Shown here: in pieces, positions 34,706 through 42,558 of the stretch
Numbering within the stretch: the first letter of the stretch is position 1
How the letters are laid out: every line of letters begins with the position of its first letter
Assembly: GCA_903893785.1 (NCBI GenBank)
Contig: CAITNQ010000088.1
Coordinates: 1 to 61,417, forward strand
DNA: 61,417 nucleotides
Origin: an uncultured Gemmatimonadota bacterium
GTDB taxonomy: Bacteria > Latescibacterota > UBA2968 > UBA8231
Reading direction: 5' to 3'
Notes under the pieces: model-generated
The model's database searches: none
Told to the model about the DNA's origin: nothing
What the model saw: the letters and a program-made list of their open reading frames with translations, nothing else
Program-made: the position numbers and the translations under genes

Positions 34706-36127
34706 TCACGCCTCTTCGGCGACCAGCTCCTCGTCCTCCTCGGCGCCCCGTCCCGGGGCGTCTTTGAAGGCGTCCATGGCGCCGTACTCGTGGAGTTTGT
34801 TGCGCAGCGTCCGGGTGCTGATGGCGAGCATGGACGCGGCTTCGGTGCGGTTGCCGCGGCAGCTCTCCAGCGTCCTCATGATCAGCCGGCGCTCCATCTC
34901 GTGCACCGTGGTGCCGACGCGGATGCCCCCGTCGTCGGTTCCCTCGGGTGTGTCGGTGAGTTTGCGCGGGAAATCGGCGGTGGACAGCACCGGACCGCGC
35001 GACACCACCACGGCGCGCTCCAGGCAGTTCTCCAGTTCGCGGATGTTACCGGGCCAGTCGTAGCGCATGAGGACTTCCAGCACGTCATCGGGTACTGCTT
35101 CGATGCTCTTGCCGTTTTCGGCGTTGTACTTGGAGCGGAATGACTCCACCAGGGACGGGATGTCTTCCTTGCGTTCGCGCAGCGGCGGCAAGCCGATCTC
35201 GATGACATTCAGCCGGTAATACAGGTCCTCGCGGAAGCGCCCCTCGCGCACCTCGCGCTGCAGGTCGCGGTTGGTAGTGGCGATGATCCGCACATCCACC
35301 TTGATCGTCTGGGCGCTGCCCACGCGCTCGAACTCGCGCTCCTGGAGGACTCGCAGCAGTTTGGCCTGCAGCGACGGGTCGATCTCACTGATCTCGTCCA
35401 GGAGCAGGGTGCCGCCATCGGCCATCTCGAAGCGGCCCCGGGTCTGTTTGATCGCCCCGGTGAAAGCGCCCTTCTCATGCCCGAATAGCTCGCTCTCCAT
35501 CAACTCCTTGGGGAGGGCGGCGCAGTTGAGGCGGATGAACGGGCCGTGAGCCCGGCTGCTGTTGTAATGCAGGGCCCGTGCTGCCAGCTCCTTGCCCGTG
35601 CCGCTCTCGCCGGTGACCAGGACCGTGGCCCGGCTATCGGCCACGGTGCGAATAAGGTCGAAGATCTGCTCCATGCACCGGGCCCGGCCGATCATGCTGC
35701 CGAAGCTGTAACGCCCCTGCAACTCGGACCGCAGGCGACGGTTCTCGCGCTCGGTCTCCTGGTACTTCAGCGCCCTCTCGACGACCAACTCGACCTCGGC
35801 CGGGTCGGTACTGCCTTTCTGTATGTAGTCATAGGCCCCCTTCTTGACCGCCTCGACCGCGCCCTCGATGGTCCCGTACGCTGTCATCAAGATCATGTGC
35901 GTGTCCGGCACCTTGGCCCGGGCTTGCTCGAGCAACTCCATCCCGGTCATTCCCGGCATGCGGATGTCGGAGAGAATCAGATCGTAGTCGGATTCCTCGA
36001 GTTTGCGCAGGGCAGTACGCGCTTCCGGGGCCGTGTCCACGTCGTAGCCCTTGAGGCGGAGGATCTCCTCGGTGGCTTCGCGGACATAGGAGTCGTCGTC
36101 GACGACGAGAATGCGCTTGGTGGCCAT
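34706..36127 (-). CDS. NtrC-family sigma-54-dependent response regulator
   Basis: A 473-residue enhancer-binding activator. The receiver domain (1-~120) has phospho-acceptor Asp54 ([10 protein letters not shown]). The AAA+ domain (~145-385) has Walker [15 protein letters not shown], the sigma-54-contacting loop GAFTGA, Walker [11 protein letters not shown] and [16 protein letters not shown] Fis-type helix-turn-helix closes the protein ([21 protein letters not shown]). The last ~20 residues are acidic. It needs RpoN, encoded at 11251-12708. ATG 36127 has GAGGA 6 nt upstream; the frame extends to 36472 only as a shadow inside the kinase gene. It follows the kinase gene by 20 nt and ends at an intrinsic terminator. 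The layout resembles flagellar FlrC or nitrogen NtrC, but the target is unknown. Confidence 0.96.
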   Translation of the reverse strand: MATKRILVVDDDSYVREATEEILRLKGYDVDTAPEARTALRKLEESDYDLILSDIRMPGMTGMELLEQARAKVPDTHMILMTAYGTIEGAVEAVKKGAYDYIQKGSTDPAEVELVVERALKYQETERENRRLRSELQGRYSFGSMIGRARCMEQIFDLIRTVADSRATVLVTGESGTGKELAARALHYNSSRAHGPFIRLNCAALPKELMESELFGHEKGAFTGAIKQTRGRFEMADGGTLLLDEISEIDPSLQAKLLRVLQEREFERVGSAQTIKVDVRIIATTNRDLQREVREGRFREDLYYRLNVIEIGLPPLRERKEDIPSLVESFRSKYNAENGKSIEAVPDDVLEVLMRYDWPGNIRELENCLERAVVVSRGPVLSTADFPRKLTDTPEGTDDGGIRVGTTVHEMERRLIMRTLESCRGNRTEAASMLAISTRTLRNKLHEYGAMDAFKDAPGRGAEEDEELVAEEA

Positions 36128-36147
36128 GTGGCGTCCTCGTTGCGGGT

Positions 36148-37401
36148 TCACTGGGGCAGGTAGACGTAGAATCGTGTGCCCGTCCCGGGCGCGCTCTCCA
36201 CCCGGATGCGGCCGCCGTGGGCTTCGACGATCTTGCGGCAGGTCACCAGACCGAGACCGGTGCCGTCCTCCTTGGTGGTGAAGAAGGGCGTGAACAGCTT
36301 GGCCTGCACCTCCGGCGACATGCCGATGCCGGTGTCGCCGATGCACAGCATCACATGCCCCGGATCCGGGGCAACGGCCACCGAGAGTGTGCCGCCTTCG
36401 GGCATCGCCTGGGTGGCGTTCTGCAGCAGGTTGAGGATCACCTGCTGGAATTGCTCGGTGTCGACCCGGCACGCCAGCGGCCCAGGGACGTAGTCGCGGG
36501 TTACCTTGACATTGCCGCGACTTCGCTCCAGGTCGATCTCGAAGAAGGCCACCGACTCCTCGACTAGCTCCACGAGGTTCACCTCATGGGTGTTCAAGCG
36601 CAGCGGTCGGGTGTAGGTCAGCAGGCTGGACACGATGCGGTTCAGGCGCCCGACGCCCTCGGTGATCTTGTTCACCAGACGTCGCCGCGGGTCGTCCGCC
36701 TCCATGCCGCGGCCGAGGAGGGCGGCAAAAGTCGCGATGCCGCCGAGCGGGTTGCGGATCTCGTGGGCCACGGTGGCTGCCATCTCGCCCAGGGCAGCCA
36801 GCGTGCGTACCCGCTGCACCTCGGCCTCGAGACGCTTCACCTCGGTGAGATCGTTGAACACTTCGAGGGCGCCCAGGACCTTGCCGCTCTCGTCGCGCAC
36901 GACCGACGTGCTGAAGCCCAGGGGCAGGGGGCGGCCGTCCGGGCGGGGCATCTCCTTGACCCGGTTGATCAGACTAGTGCCGGTGTCCAGGGTGTAGAGA
37001 GCCGAGTCTTGACGCCCTGGCGCGGCACCCATCACCTCCTCGTAGGGACGCCCCAGGGCTTCGGACTGCGATCGGCCCAGAATCTGTTCGGCGGCCTGGT
37101 TGAACAGGGTCACGGCGCCACCCAGATCGACGACGATGACCCCGCCGGTCATGCTCTCCAGAATGTTGTTGAGGTAGTTGCTGACCCGGTCCTTCTCCTC
37201 CAGGCTCTTGCGCAGTTCCTGATTGGTTTCCTCGAGTTTGATGTTGAGGGTCTCGAACTGCGCCTCGAGTTGCTCATAGGCTTCGCGATACCGGCGCGTC
37301 GTCTCGCGGAACAGGATGTAGGAGTCCGTGAAGTCTTCCAGCGTCGTGCTGGTCGGCCCGAGACGCAGGTGATGCTCCGGGGCTTCGCCGTTCGTGCTCA
37401 T
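36148..37401 (-). CDS. Cytosolic PAS histidine kinase (NtrB/FlrB-type), partner of the NtrC-like regulator
   Basis: A 417-residue sensor kinase without membrane segments. An N-terminal coiled coil (~35-75) leads to a PAS domain (~76-180, YLNNILESMTGGVIVVDLGG). The dimerisation domain carries His213 (AATVAHEIRNPLGGI), and the ATPase domain has N box NLLQNATQAMPEGG, GDTGIGM and TKEDGTGLGL. It should phosphorylate the regulator encoded 20 nt downstream. I use ATG 37401; GTG 37419, one base after the upstream gene's stop, is also possible. Soluble kinases of this layout include flagellar FlrB and nitrogen NtrB. What the PAS domain senses is not evident. Confidence 0.93.
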   Translation of the reverse strand: MSTNGEAPEHHLRLGPTSTTLEDFTDSYILFRETTRRYREAYEQLEAQFETLNIKLEETNQELRKSLEEKDRVSNYLNNILESMTGGVIVVDLGGAVTLFNQAAEQILGRSQSEALGRPYEEVMGAAPGRQDSALYTLDTGTSLINRVKEMPRPDGRPLPLGFSTSVVRDESGKVLGALEVFNDLTEVKRLEAEVQRVRTLAALGEMAATVAHEIRNPLGGIATFAALLGRGMEADDPRRRLVNKITEGVGRLNRIVSSLLTYTRPLRLNTHEVNLVELVEESVAFFEIDLERSRGNVKVTRDYVPGPLACRVDTEQFQQVILNLLQNATQAMPEGGTLSVAVAPDPGHVMLCIGDTGIGMSPEVQAKLFTPFFTTKEDGTGLGLVTCRKIVEAHGGRIRVESAPGTGTRFYVYLPQ

Positions 37402-37420
37402 GGTCACCTGGGCAGCCACG

Positions 37421-37786
37421 TCAGGCTTTCGCCGGACGGTAGCGGTAGGGGGTGGCCGTGTTGATGCGAAGCCCGCGCCGGTTCAGCAGTCGGTGGTTCT
37501 CCTGCGTCTGTTCGGCCCAGGCCTGCAGCGTGGGAGCGGCGGTGTCACGCGCTCTGGCCCTGTCGCCGGGCGGCAGAGCGGCCAACTGGCCGATCGCTGC
37601 CGGCAGCTGCCGCGCCCAGGAGCCCTCGGCCCTCAGCAATGGCAGCAGGCGTCTGGCGGCGCAGCCAGTGCGCAGGGCTTCGCCAACCTGCCGCGAGACG
37701 GCCAGGGCCGCCGTGCAGCAGGCGGTCAGGTCCGGCGCGGCCGGTGCCGGGCTCGCTGTCGAAGCAGGGAGGGTGGAGCCATTCAT
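37421..37786 (-). CDS. Small helical protein upstream of the two-component genes, 121 aa
   Basis: A 121-residue, Ala/Leu/Arg-rich soluble protein (LTACCTAALAVSRQVGEAL, LLPLLRAEGSWARQLPAAIGQL), ending ENHRLLNRRGLRINTATPYRYR. ATG 37786 is supported by position and composition; the upstream extension to 38143 is Arg/Pro low-complexity and rejected. The helical build and the closing asparagine/leucine pattern recall FlgN-type flagellar chaperones, and the following genes resemble FlrB/FlrC, but the similarity is faint and no flagellar gene is in the window. Its stop lies 1 nt before the alternative kinase start, so it is the first gene of a three-gene unit. Confidence 0.55.
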   Translation of the reverse strand: MNGSTLPASTASPAPAAPDLTACCTAALAVSRQVGEALRTGCAARRLLPLLRAEGSWARQLPAAIGQLAALPPGDRARARDTAAPTLQAWAEQTQENHRLLNRRGLRINTATPYRYRPAKA

Positions 37787-38140
37787 GTCGGGTTTCCGGA
37801 TGGTTACGGGTGGCCGCCGGCGTCCCGGCGCGCGGCGACGGCCGGCGCCCGGTGGCACAGGCCTGGAGTCGCGTGGTGCACCTGCGTGTCGCGGATGAAG
37901 CAAAATGGATGCCCTTCCCTTCGCTGGCCGGGAAATTGCCGCCGGTTTGGAGCTCGCAGACGGCAAAAAGTGCTGTGCAGCCGGCCGTGACAAGGCTAGC
38001 GTCCCGGTCGCGGGTCGGCGGCTCCTTGGGCGGCGCCGAGTCGGCTTGGGCAAAAACTGCCTGGTATGAATGGGAAAACCTTGCCCATGTCCACAATGTA
38101 GCCGGTCCGGAGCACAGGGGGCAAGCACCCGCTGAAACAG
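37787..38140. other. Non-coding gap upstream of the two-component operon
   Basis: No ORF here has coding support on either strand. It should hold the promoter of the 37786-34706 operon, but I found no clear -35/-10 pair and no sigma-54 TGGCAC-N5-TTGC element. A short A-rich island occurs near 37901-37915 and another near 38050-38085. Confidence 0.3.
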
Positions 38141-38463
38141 CATCGGCGCGACGGGCGCCCGCGTCGGTTACCCAGGTCGCCGGTCAAGGAGCGTCAGGGG
38201 CCAGGTGGATGGCCCGGCTGCATCCCGCGGTGTCAGCGGCGGCGCGACGGGCGCCCGCGTCGGTTACCCAGGTCGCCGGTCAAGGAGCGTCAGGGGCCAG
38301 GTGGATGGCCCGCCTGCATCCAGCGGTGTCAACGGCGGCGCGATGGGCGCCCGCGTCGGTTACCCAGGTCGCCGGTCAGGGAGCGTCAGGGGCCAGGTGG
38401 ATGGCCCGCCTGCATCCCGCGGTGTCAGCGGCGGCGCGACGGGCGCCCGCGCCGGTTCTCCAG
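38141..38463. repeat. 96-bp tandem array that repeats the 3' end of the adjacent gene
   Basis: Units recur at 38145, 38241, 38337 and 38433 (period 96) and are nearly identical where complete. The rightmost, partial unit is the coding 3' end of the membrane protein gene (minus strand). Read on that strand, each unit repeats the codons for NRRGRPSRRR, and the units next to the gene also repeat its stop codon. A GGGCGCCC palindrome occurs in each unit. Units are contiguous and unlike CRISPR. Confidence 0.93.
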
Positions 38464-39075
38464 TACGCGAAGTACGGGGCTGGCGGGGGCACGGCGGATG
38501 GCCCCCTTGCGGGTCGGCAGGGCAGCCGGGGGCTCCGGCGCCGCCATGGGCTGGGCTTCGGCCACGGCTACCGACGCCGCTACTTCCCGGTGAGCTCGGG
38601 CCAGGGTACGCAGGGAACTGAACCCGGTGCCGGCGACGGCGCCACCGCAGACCAGCACGCCGATGGCCAGCGCGGCTACGTAGACGACGTAGCCTTGGTC
38701 CGCCAGAAGCGCGCTCAGCAGCAGGAACACTGCCAGGAAGGCACCGACGCCGTAGCCGGCGCGCGCATACGCCCCCCAGAACCCGCGGCTGCGGTGTCGG
38801 AGCCCCTGGTGGTCCCGGATGGCAATCTCAAGATCGGTCCGCAGCTGGCGTTCCGACAGCAGCGGGGCCAGACTAGCAGCCGCCTTCGCGTAGGCTTCAG
38901 CGGCCCCGAGCATGCCGGTGGCGAGAACGGCCGTCCCGGTGATTAGACCCGTCACCTGAATCAGCAACTGCCCCAGCGCCGGGCGACCGTCAGGATGCAG
39001 GCCAAGGCTCACGGCCACCTGGGCTGACATCAGCCCCAGACCGCCCACACCGAAGAGAACCAGATACTTCCGCAC
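38425..39075 (-). CDS. Predicted inner-membrane protein, 216 aa
   Basis: Four hydrophobic segments are visible: YLVLFGVGGLGLMSAQVAV, LIQVTGLITGTAVLATGML, GYGVGAFLAVFLLLSALL and YVVYVAALAIGVLVCGG. After the second comes a charged stretch (LLSERQLRTDLEIAIRDHQ), and there is a basic tail ending NRRGRPSRRR. No family is recognised. GTG 39075 is preceded by a G-rich stretch. Its last ten codons and stop are the first unit of the 96-bp array, so the tail may vary between strains. It starts 24 nt after the DUF1684 gene and is probably co-transcribed with it. Confidence 0.65.
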   Translation of the reverse strand: MRKYLVLFGVGGLGLMSAQVAVSLGLHPDGRPALGQLLIQVTGLITGTAVLATGMLGAAEAYAKAAASLAPLLSERQLRTDLEIAIRDHQGLRHRSRGFWGAYARAGYGVGAFLAVFLLLSALLADQGYVVYVAALAIGVLVCGGAVAGTGFSSLRTLARAHREVAASVAVAEAQPMAAPEPPAALPTRKGAIRRAPASPVLRVLENRRGRPSRRR

Positions 39076-39099
39076 GTGCGTTTCCCCCCGCGTTCACGG

Positions 39100-39708
39100 C
39101 TATGGCGGTGCCCCGGAACTGCCGTGAGCAAGATCCGCGCCACCTGTTCGCTCGCCGGCTAGAACGGCGAAGCTCAGCCGGTTGGCGGCCGGGGGAAGGG
39201 GACAGGAATAGGCGTCGTTGTACGCGCAGTACGGCTGGTAGGCCCGGTTGAAATCCACCACCGGCATGCCGCCGAGTTCCATCTCAACGGGCACATATCG
39301 TCCGCCGCCGTATGTCTGGCGGCCGTTGGTGGCGTCGCTGAACATGATCACGAGCTCGCCGTTCTCCAGGCTCCGGTACACCTCCAGGACAAAGGGCTGG
39401 CTCTCCCAAACGGCCGCGAAACGGCCGTAGCGTTCCATCGAGATCGACTCGCCGCCCGTGGCCGGCACCTGCAGGCGTTGGCGGCGCCCATAGGCCTGCA
39501 GCTCACCCACGACGCGGAATCGCGGGTCAATGGCGAAATACGCCAGGCCCGTGAACCCGGCCCGCGCCGATGTCGGTATCGGCGAACTGCTGGCATACCG
39601 GAACAGGCTGTCCTTGGCCGCCCGGCCGGCTTCGATGCCCGTCGGTTGCGCCTCCGCAGGGATCCTGACGGCAGTCAGCAGCAGGCCGATCAACGGCAGC
39701 AGACGCAT
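39100..39708 (-). CDS. DUF1684 family secreted protein
   Basis: A 202-residue exported protein. Residues 1-~20 are a signal peptide (RLLPLIGLLLTAVRIPAEAQ). The rest has the DUF1684 pattern: KDSLFR, SPIP, GLAYFAIDPRFRV, TYGGGRYVPVE, VVDFNRAYQPYCAYNDAYSCP and PPAANRLSFAVLAGE, the last part being the family hallmark. The biochemical role of DUF1684 is unknown. ATG 39708 gives the proper signal peptide; a TTG at 39723 would add five residues. No ribosome binding site is evident. The upstream gap with short repeats is shared with a divergent gene. Confidence 0.85.
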   Translation of the reverse strand: MRLLPLIGLLLTAVRIPAEAQPTGIEAGRAAKDSLFRYASSSPIPTSARAGFTGLAYFAIDPRFRVVGELQAYGRRQRLQVPATGGESISMERYGRFAAVWESQPFVLEVYRSLENGELVIMFSDATNGRQTYGGGRYVPVEMELGGMPVVDFNRAYQPYCAYNDAYSCPLPPAANRLSFAVLAGERTGGADLAHGSSGAPP

Positions 39709-39787
39709 GGGCAACTGCGGCAAGGGAACCCCGAGTCAATGACAGAGGAATACGCGATCACGTATCTTGGGTGGTCCCCGATCTCTT

Positions 39788-39816
39788 CAGGGTACTATCA
39801 GGGTACTATATGATAG
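39788..39816. repeat. 11-bp direct repeat and overlapping dyad in a divergent promoter region
   Basis: CAGGGTACTAT occurs twice head-to-tail (39788-39798, 39799-39809), giving two TACTAT -10-like boxes on the plus strand. CTATCA (39795-39800) and TGATAG (39811-39816) form an inverted repeat across them. TTGGGT at 39767 is a possible -35, but its spacing (20 nt) is long. It lies between the divergent DUF1684 and beta-helix genes, so an operator is plausible. Confidence 0.45.
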
Positions 39817-39958
39817 CTCCGCACCCGGGCAAGGGGCGTTGCGGCTGGGCCGGCTCCCGGGGCACGCCGGTCCGCACCGGGGCAGGTCGGCGGGGCTGGC
39901 AGCCGCGCCGGCAGGGCGGCCGCCTCGCGCCGATCGCCGTTTCTCTCAGGAGCCAGAC

Positions 39959-41191
39959 ATGGAACTGCAACTGGACCCCAGCGACGCACGCGACGCCCTG
40001 GCCATTCAGCAGGCGATCGACGCCGTGGCAATCACCGGGGGGCGGGTCATGCTGCCGGCCATGGACATCGAACTGGACCGTGCGCTGGTGCTCCGCTCGG
40101 GTGTCGAGTTGATCGGCCAGGGGGCGGTCTCCGTGCTGCGCCAGGGGCCTGGGCGCGTGTACCCGTTGACCGGTTACCACAACTACGGCATGGCAGATGT
40201 GCCGCTGGAAACGACCGAGGGTTTGGCGGTCGGGATGACGGTATCAGTGCACGACGACCGTACGCACGGGGGGTTCTACGAGACTCTGGCCCGCATCACC
40301 TGGGTCGACGGCAACTGGGTCGGCCTCGACCACGGCGTGGAGGCCGACTACCAGGCGGCCGCGCACCCGTGCCTGACCACGGTTCGGCCCATGGTGATGG
40401 GCCACGACCTGCAGCGGGCCGCGGTGCGCGGACTCCGCCTCGTGGGCGGGCGTGAGTTCAGCCCCAAGGGGATGGGTGGGTGCCGCGGAGGCGCGGTGTA
40501 TTTCGGCCGCTGCCACGGGCTCGAGATCGAAGGCATCGAGGAGACAGGTTACCTTGGCGAGGGACTGAGCTTCCAGATGTGCCGCGACGTGCTGATCCGC
40601 GATTGCGCCTTCGATGGCAACAGCGGCAACGGGCTCCACCCGGGCGCCGGCAGCACCAACGCCTTGTTCGTGGGGTGCTCGGCTCGCGGCAACGAACGCA
40701 GCGGTTTCTTCTTCTGCGTGCGGGCCAACCACATCACGGTGCGGGACTGCGTCTTTCGCGGCAACGCCACGGGCGTGTCGGTGGGCACCCGTGATTGCCA
40801 CAACCTGCTTGAATCCTGCGCGGTGGAGGCCAACCAGGGGAGCGGCATCCTGTTCCGCGACGCGCCCCGGCCGACCGAAGTCCACTCCTGCCGGGTGCAT
40901 CGCTGCCAGGTGCGGGACAACGCCCAGGCCCAGGATCAGGCCCAGGTGGAAGTCCAGAGCGACGCTCACGACATTGTGCTCAGCGAGTGCGAACTGCACG
41001 CCCGGGCGGGCCAACCAGCCCTGCGGGCTGCCGCGACCGTGCGCCGGCTCTTCGTCGATGGACCCCGCCACGATGCGGCTACGGGGTCCATCGACGCCTC
41101 TCCCACCACTCTGACAGCGGCACCGTCCGTGTTCGACTGCGGCTACGGCGACTGGCCCGCGTCGGTGTACCGGCACCTGCCACTGGCCTGA
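39959..41191 (+). CDS. Parallel beta-helix (pectate lyase-like) protein without a signal peptide
   Basis: A 410-residue protein. Residues ~10-60 (DARDALAIQQAIDAVAITGGRVMLPA) match the start of pectate-lyase-like beta-helix proteins. From ~150 there are short repeating turns such as RDVLIRDCAFDGNSGNGLH, ALFVGCSARGNERSGF and HITVRDCVFRGNATGVSVG, the signature of a right-handed parallel beta-helix. Relatives bind or cleave polysaccharides and are usually exported, yet no signal peptide is visible here. ATG 39959 has CAGGAG 6 nt upstream, so the start looks right. Catalytic residues could not be identified. Confidence 0.7.
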   Translation: MELQLDPSDARDALAIQQAIDAVAITGGRVMLPAMDIELDRALVLRSGVELIGQGAVSVLRQGPGRVYPLTGYHNYGMADVPLETTEGLAVGMTVSVHDDRTHGGFYETLARITWVDGNWVGLDHGVEADYQAAAHPCLTTVRPMVMGHDLQRAAVRGLRLVGGREFSPKGMGGCRGGAVYFGRCHGLEIEGIEETGYLGEGLSFQMCRDVLIRDCAFDGNSGNGLHPGAGSTNALFVGCSARGNERSGFFFCVRANHITVRDCVFRGNATGVSVGTRDCHNLLESCAVEANQGSGILFRDAPRPTEVHSCRVHRCQVRDNAQAQDQAQVEVQSDAHDIVLSECELHARAGQPALRAAATVRRLFVDGPRHDAATGSIDASPTTLTAAPSVFDCGYGDWPASVYRHLPLA

Positions 41192-41224
41192 CCGCTGTCG
41201 CCCGCCGGGTCCGCTGCCGCGTGG

Positions 41225-42400
41225 TCAATGGGTGAACAGGCGGACCCCCGAGCAGACCATCACCATGCCGTACTCGTCGGCCGCGGCCACGACCAGGTCG
41301 TCGCGCAGCGAGCCGCCGGCCTGCACCAGGTACTCCACGCCTGAACGGCGGGCGCGGTCGACACTGTCGCGGAAGGGGAAGAAGGCGTCCGAACTCAATG
41401 CCACGCCTGCCAGGCCGTCCAACCAGGCACGGCGTTCCGCTGCGGTCAGGCGGGCGGGCACTTCCTCAAAGTTGGCCTCCCACGCCTGCAGTTCGGCCGG
41501 GGTGGCCTCCTCCTGCAGGTACAGATCGATGGCGTTGATGCGTTCGGCGCGCCGCACCTGGGGGGCAAAACGCATGCCGCGCACGCGTGGGTGCTGGCGC
41601 AGGAACCAGTTGTCGGCCTTGGAGGCCGCCAGACGCACGCAGTGGACCCGCGACTGCTGGCCGGCCCCGCTGCCGATAACCTGGCCATCCAACGCCAGGC
41701 AGACGGAGTTGGACTGGGTGTATTTGACGGCGATCGTGGCGACCAGTAGATCGCGTCGCGCGGCCGGCGGCAGGTCCTGGCGCCGGGTGACCACATTGGC
41801 CAGGAACTCGTCGCCAGGTACGAAGTCATTGCGCCGCTGCTCCAGCGTCAGGCCGAAGACGTCCCGCGTCTCCACCAACGGGGGCGTGTAGTCCGGGTCA
41901 ATGGCCAGGATCGGGTACTTGCCGTCCTTCTTCGGCCGCAGCAGGGCCAGGGCTTCAGCGGTGTACGCCGGTGCAATCACGCCGTCCGAAACCTCGCGCC
42001 CGATCAGGGCCGCCGTCGGGCCATCGACGGTCTCACTGAGCGCGATCCAGTCCCCGAACGAAGCCAGTCGGTCGGCGCCGCGGGCTCTGGCGTACGCGGT
42101 CGCCAACGGACTCAGATCCATGTCGTCAACGAAGTAACTCTCGCGCAGCTCCTGGCTCAGCGGCACGGCGACCGCAGCGCCTGCGGGGCTGACATGCTTG
42201 AAGGACGCCGCCGCCGGCAAACCGGTGGCCGCCGCCAGTTCGCGCACCAAAGGCCAGGAGTTGAGCGCGTCCATGAGGTTGATGTAGCTGGGGGCGCCGT
42301 TCAGCACTTCCAGGGGCAACTCGCCGCCGTCGCGGCGATAGCACCGGGCCGGGGCCTGGTGGGGGTTGCAGCCATAGCGCATCTGCATCTGTGTCGCCAT
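41225..42400 (-). CDS. Stand-alone AICAR formyltransferase (PurH C-terminal domain)
   Basis: Transfers a formyl group to AICAR in the ninth step of purine synthesis. In most bacteria this activity is fused to IMP cyclohydrolase in PurH. This 391-residue protein begins directly with the transformylase part (MRYGCNPHQAPARCYR) and has the catalytic Lys-His segment ASFKHVSPAGAAV, KYTQSNSVCLA and the end GSLRDDLVVAAADEYGMVMV. No cyclohydrolase domain precedes it, so IMP closure must be encoded elsewhere. ATG 42400 has GGAG 8 nt upstream. It is divergent from dapA and convergent with the beta-helix gene. Confidence 0.9.
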   Translation of the reverse strand: MATQMQMRYGCNPHQAPARCYRRDGGELPLEVLNGAPSYINLMDALNSWPLVRELAAATGLPAAASFKHVSPAGAAVAVPLSQELRESYFVDDMDLSPLATAYARARGADRLASFGDWIALSETVDGPTAALIGREVSDGVIAPAYTAEALALLRPKKDGKYPILAIDPDYTPPLVETRDVFGLTLEQRRNDFVPGDEFLANVVTRRQDLPPAARRDLLVATIAVKYTQSNSVCLALDGQVIGSGAGQQSRVHCVRLAASKADNWFLRQHPRVRGMRFAPQVRRAERINAIDLYLQEEATPAELQAWEANFEEVPARLTAAERRAWLDGLAGVALSSDAFFPFRDSVDRARRSGVEYLVQAGGSLRDDLVVAAADEYGMVMVCSGVRLFTH

Positions 42401-42449
42401 CGTGGCGTCTCCGGACTTGGGGGGAGCCGCGGCGGCTCGGGCCGCCCGA

Positions 42450-42478
42450 TTGACACCAGGACACGGCCAGATTACCTT
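42450..42478 (+). promoter_or_regulatory. Possible promoter for dapA-dapB
   Basis: A perfect TTGACA (42450-42455) is followed after 17 nt by TACCTT (42473-42478), a weak -10. It is in the right direction, about 75 nt before dapA. Confidence 0.45.
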
Positions 42479-42558
42479 GAGCCACCCGTTCTGGGCATGT
42501 AACCGAAACGTATCACGATCGCCATTCCAACCCGGCGCCGCAACCCCCGGAGCTCCCG

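Noticed and set aside
34706..36472. Longer version of the NtrC-type regulator (588 codons)
   Set aside because: The extra N-terminal part lies out of frame inside the kinase gene and has no regulator-like sequence; ATG 36127 with GAGGA gives a standard receiver start.
37787..38140. Riboswitch or sigma-54 promoter upstream of the two-component operon
   Set aside because: I compared it by eye with the cyclic-di-GMP riboswitch core and the TGGCAC-N5-TTGC element and found no acceptable match.
481..38463. The three tandem arrays as CRISPR loci
   Set aside because: Units are contiguous with no unique spacers, are 45-122 bp long, and no cas gene is present.
37639..38946. Plus-strand ORF of 435 codons over the 96-bp array
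   Set aside because: Antisense to two supported minus-strand genes and inflated by the repeat; the product is repetitive and Arg/Ala-rich.
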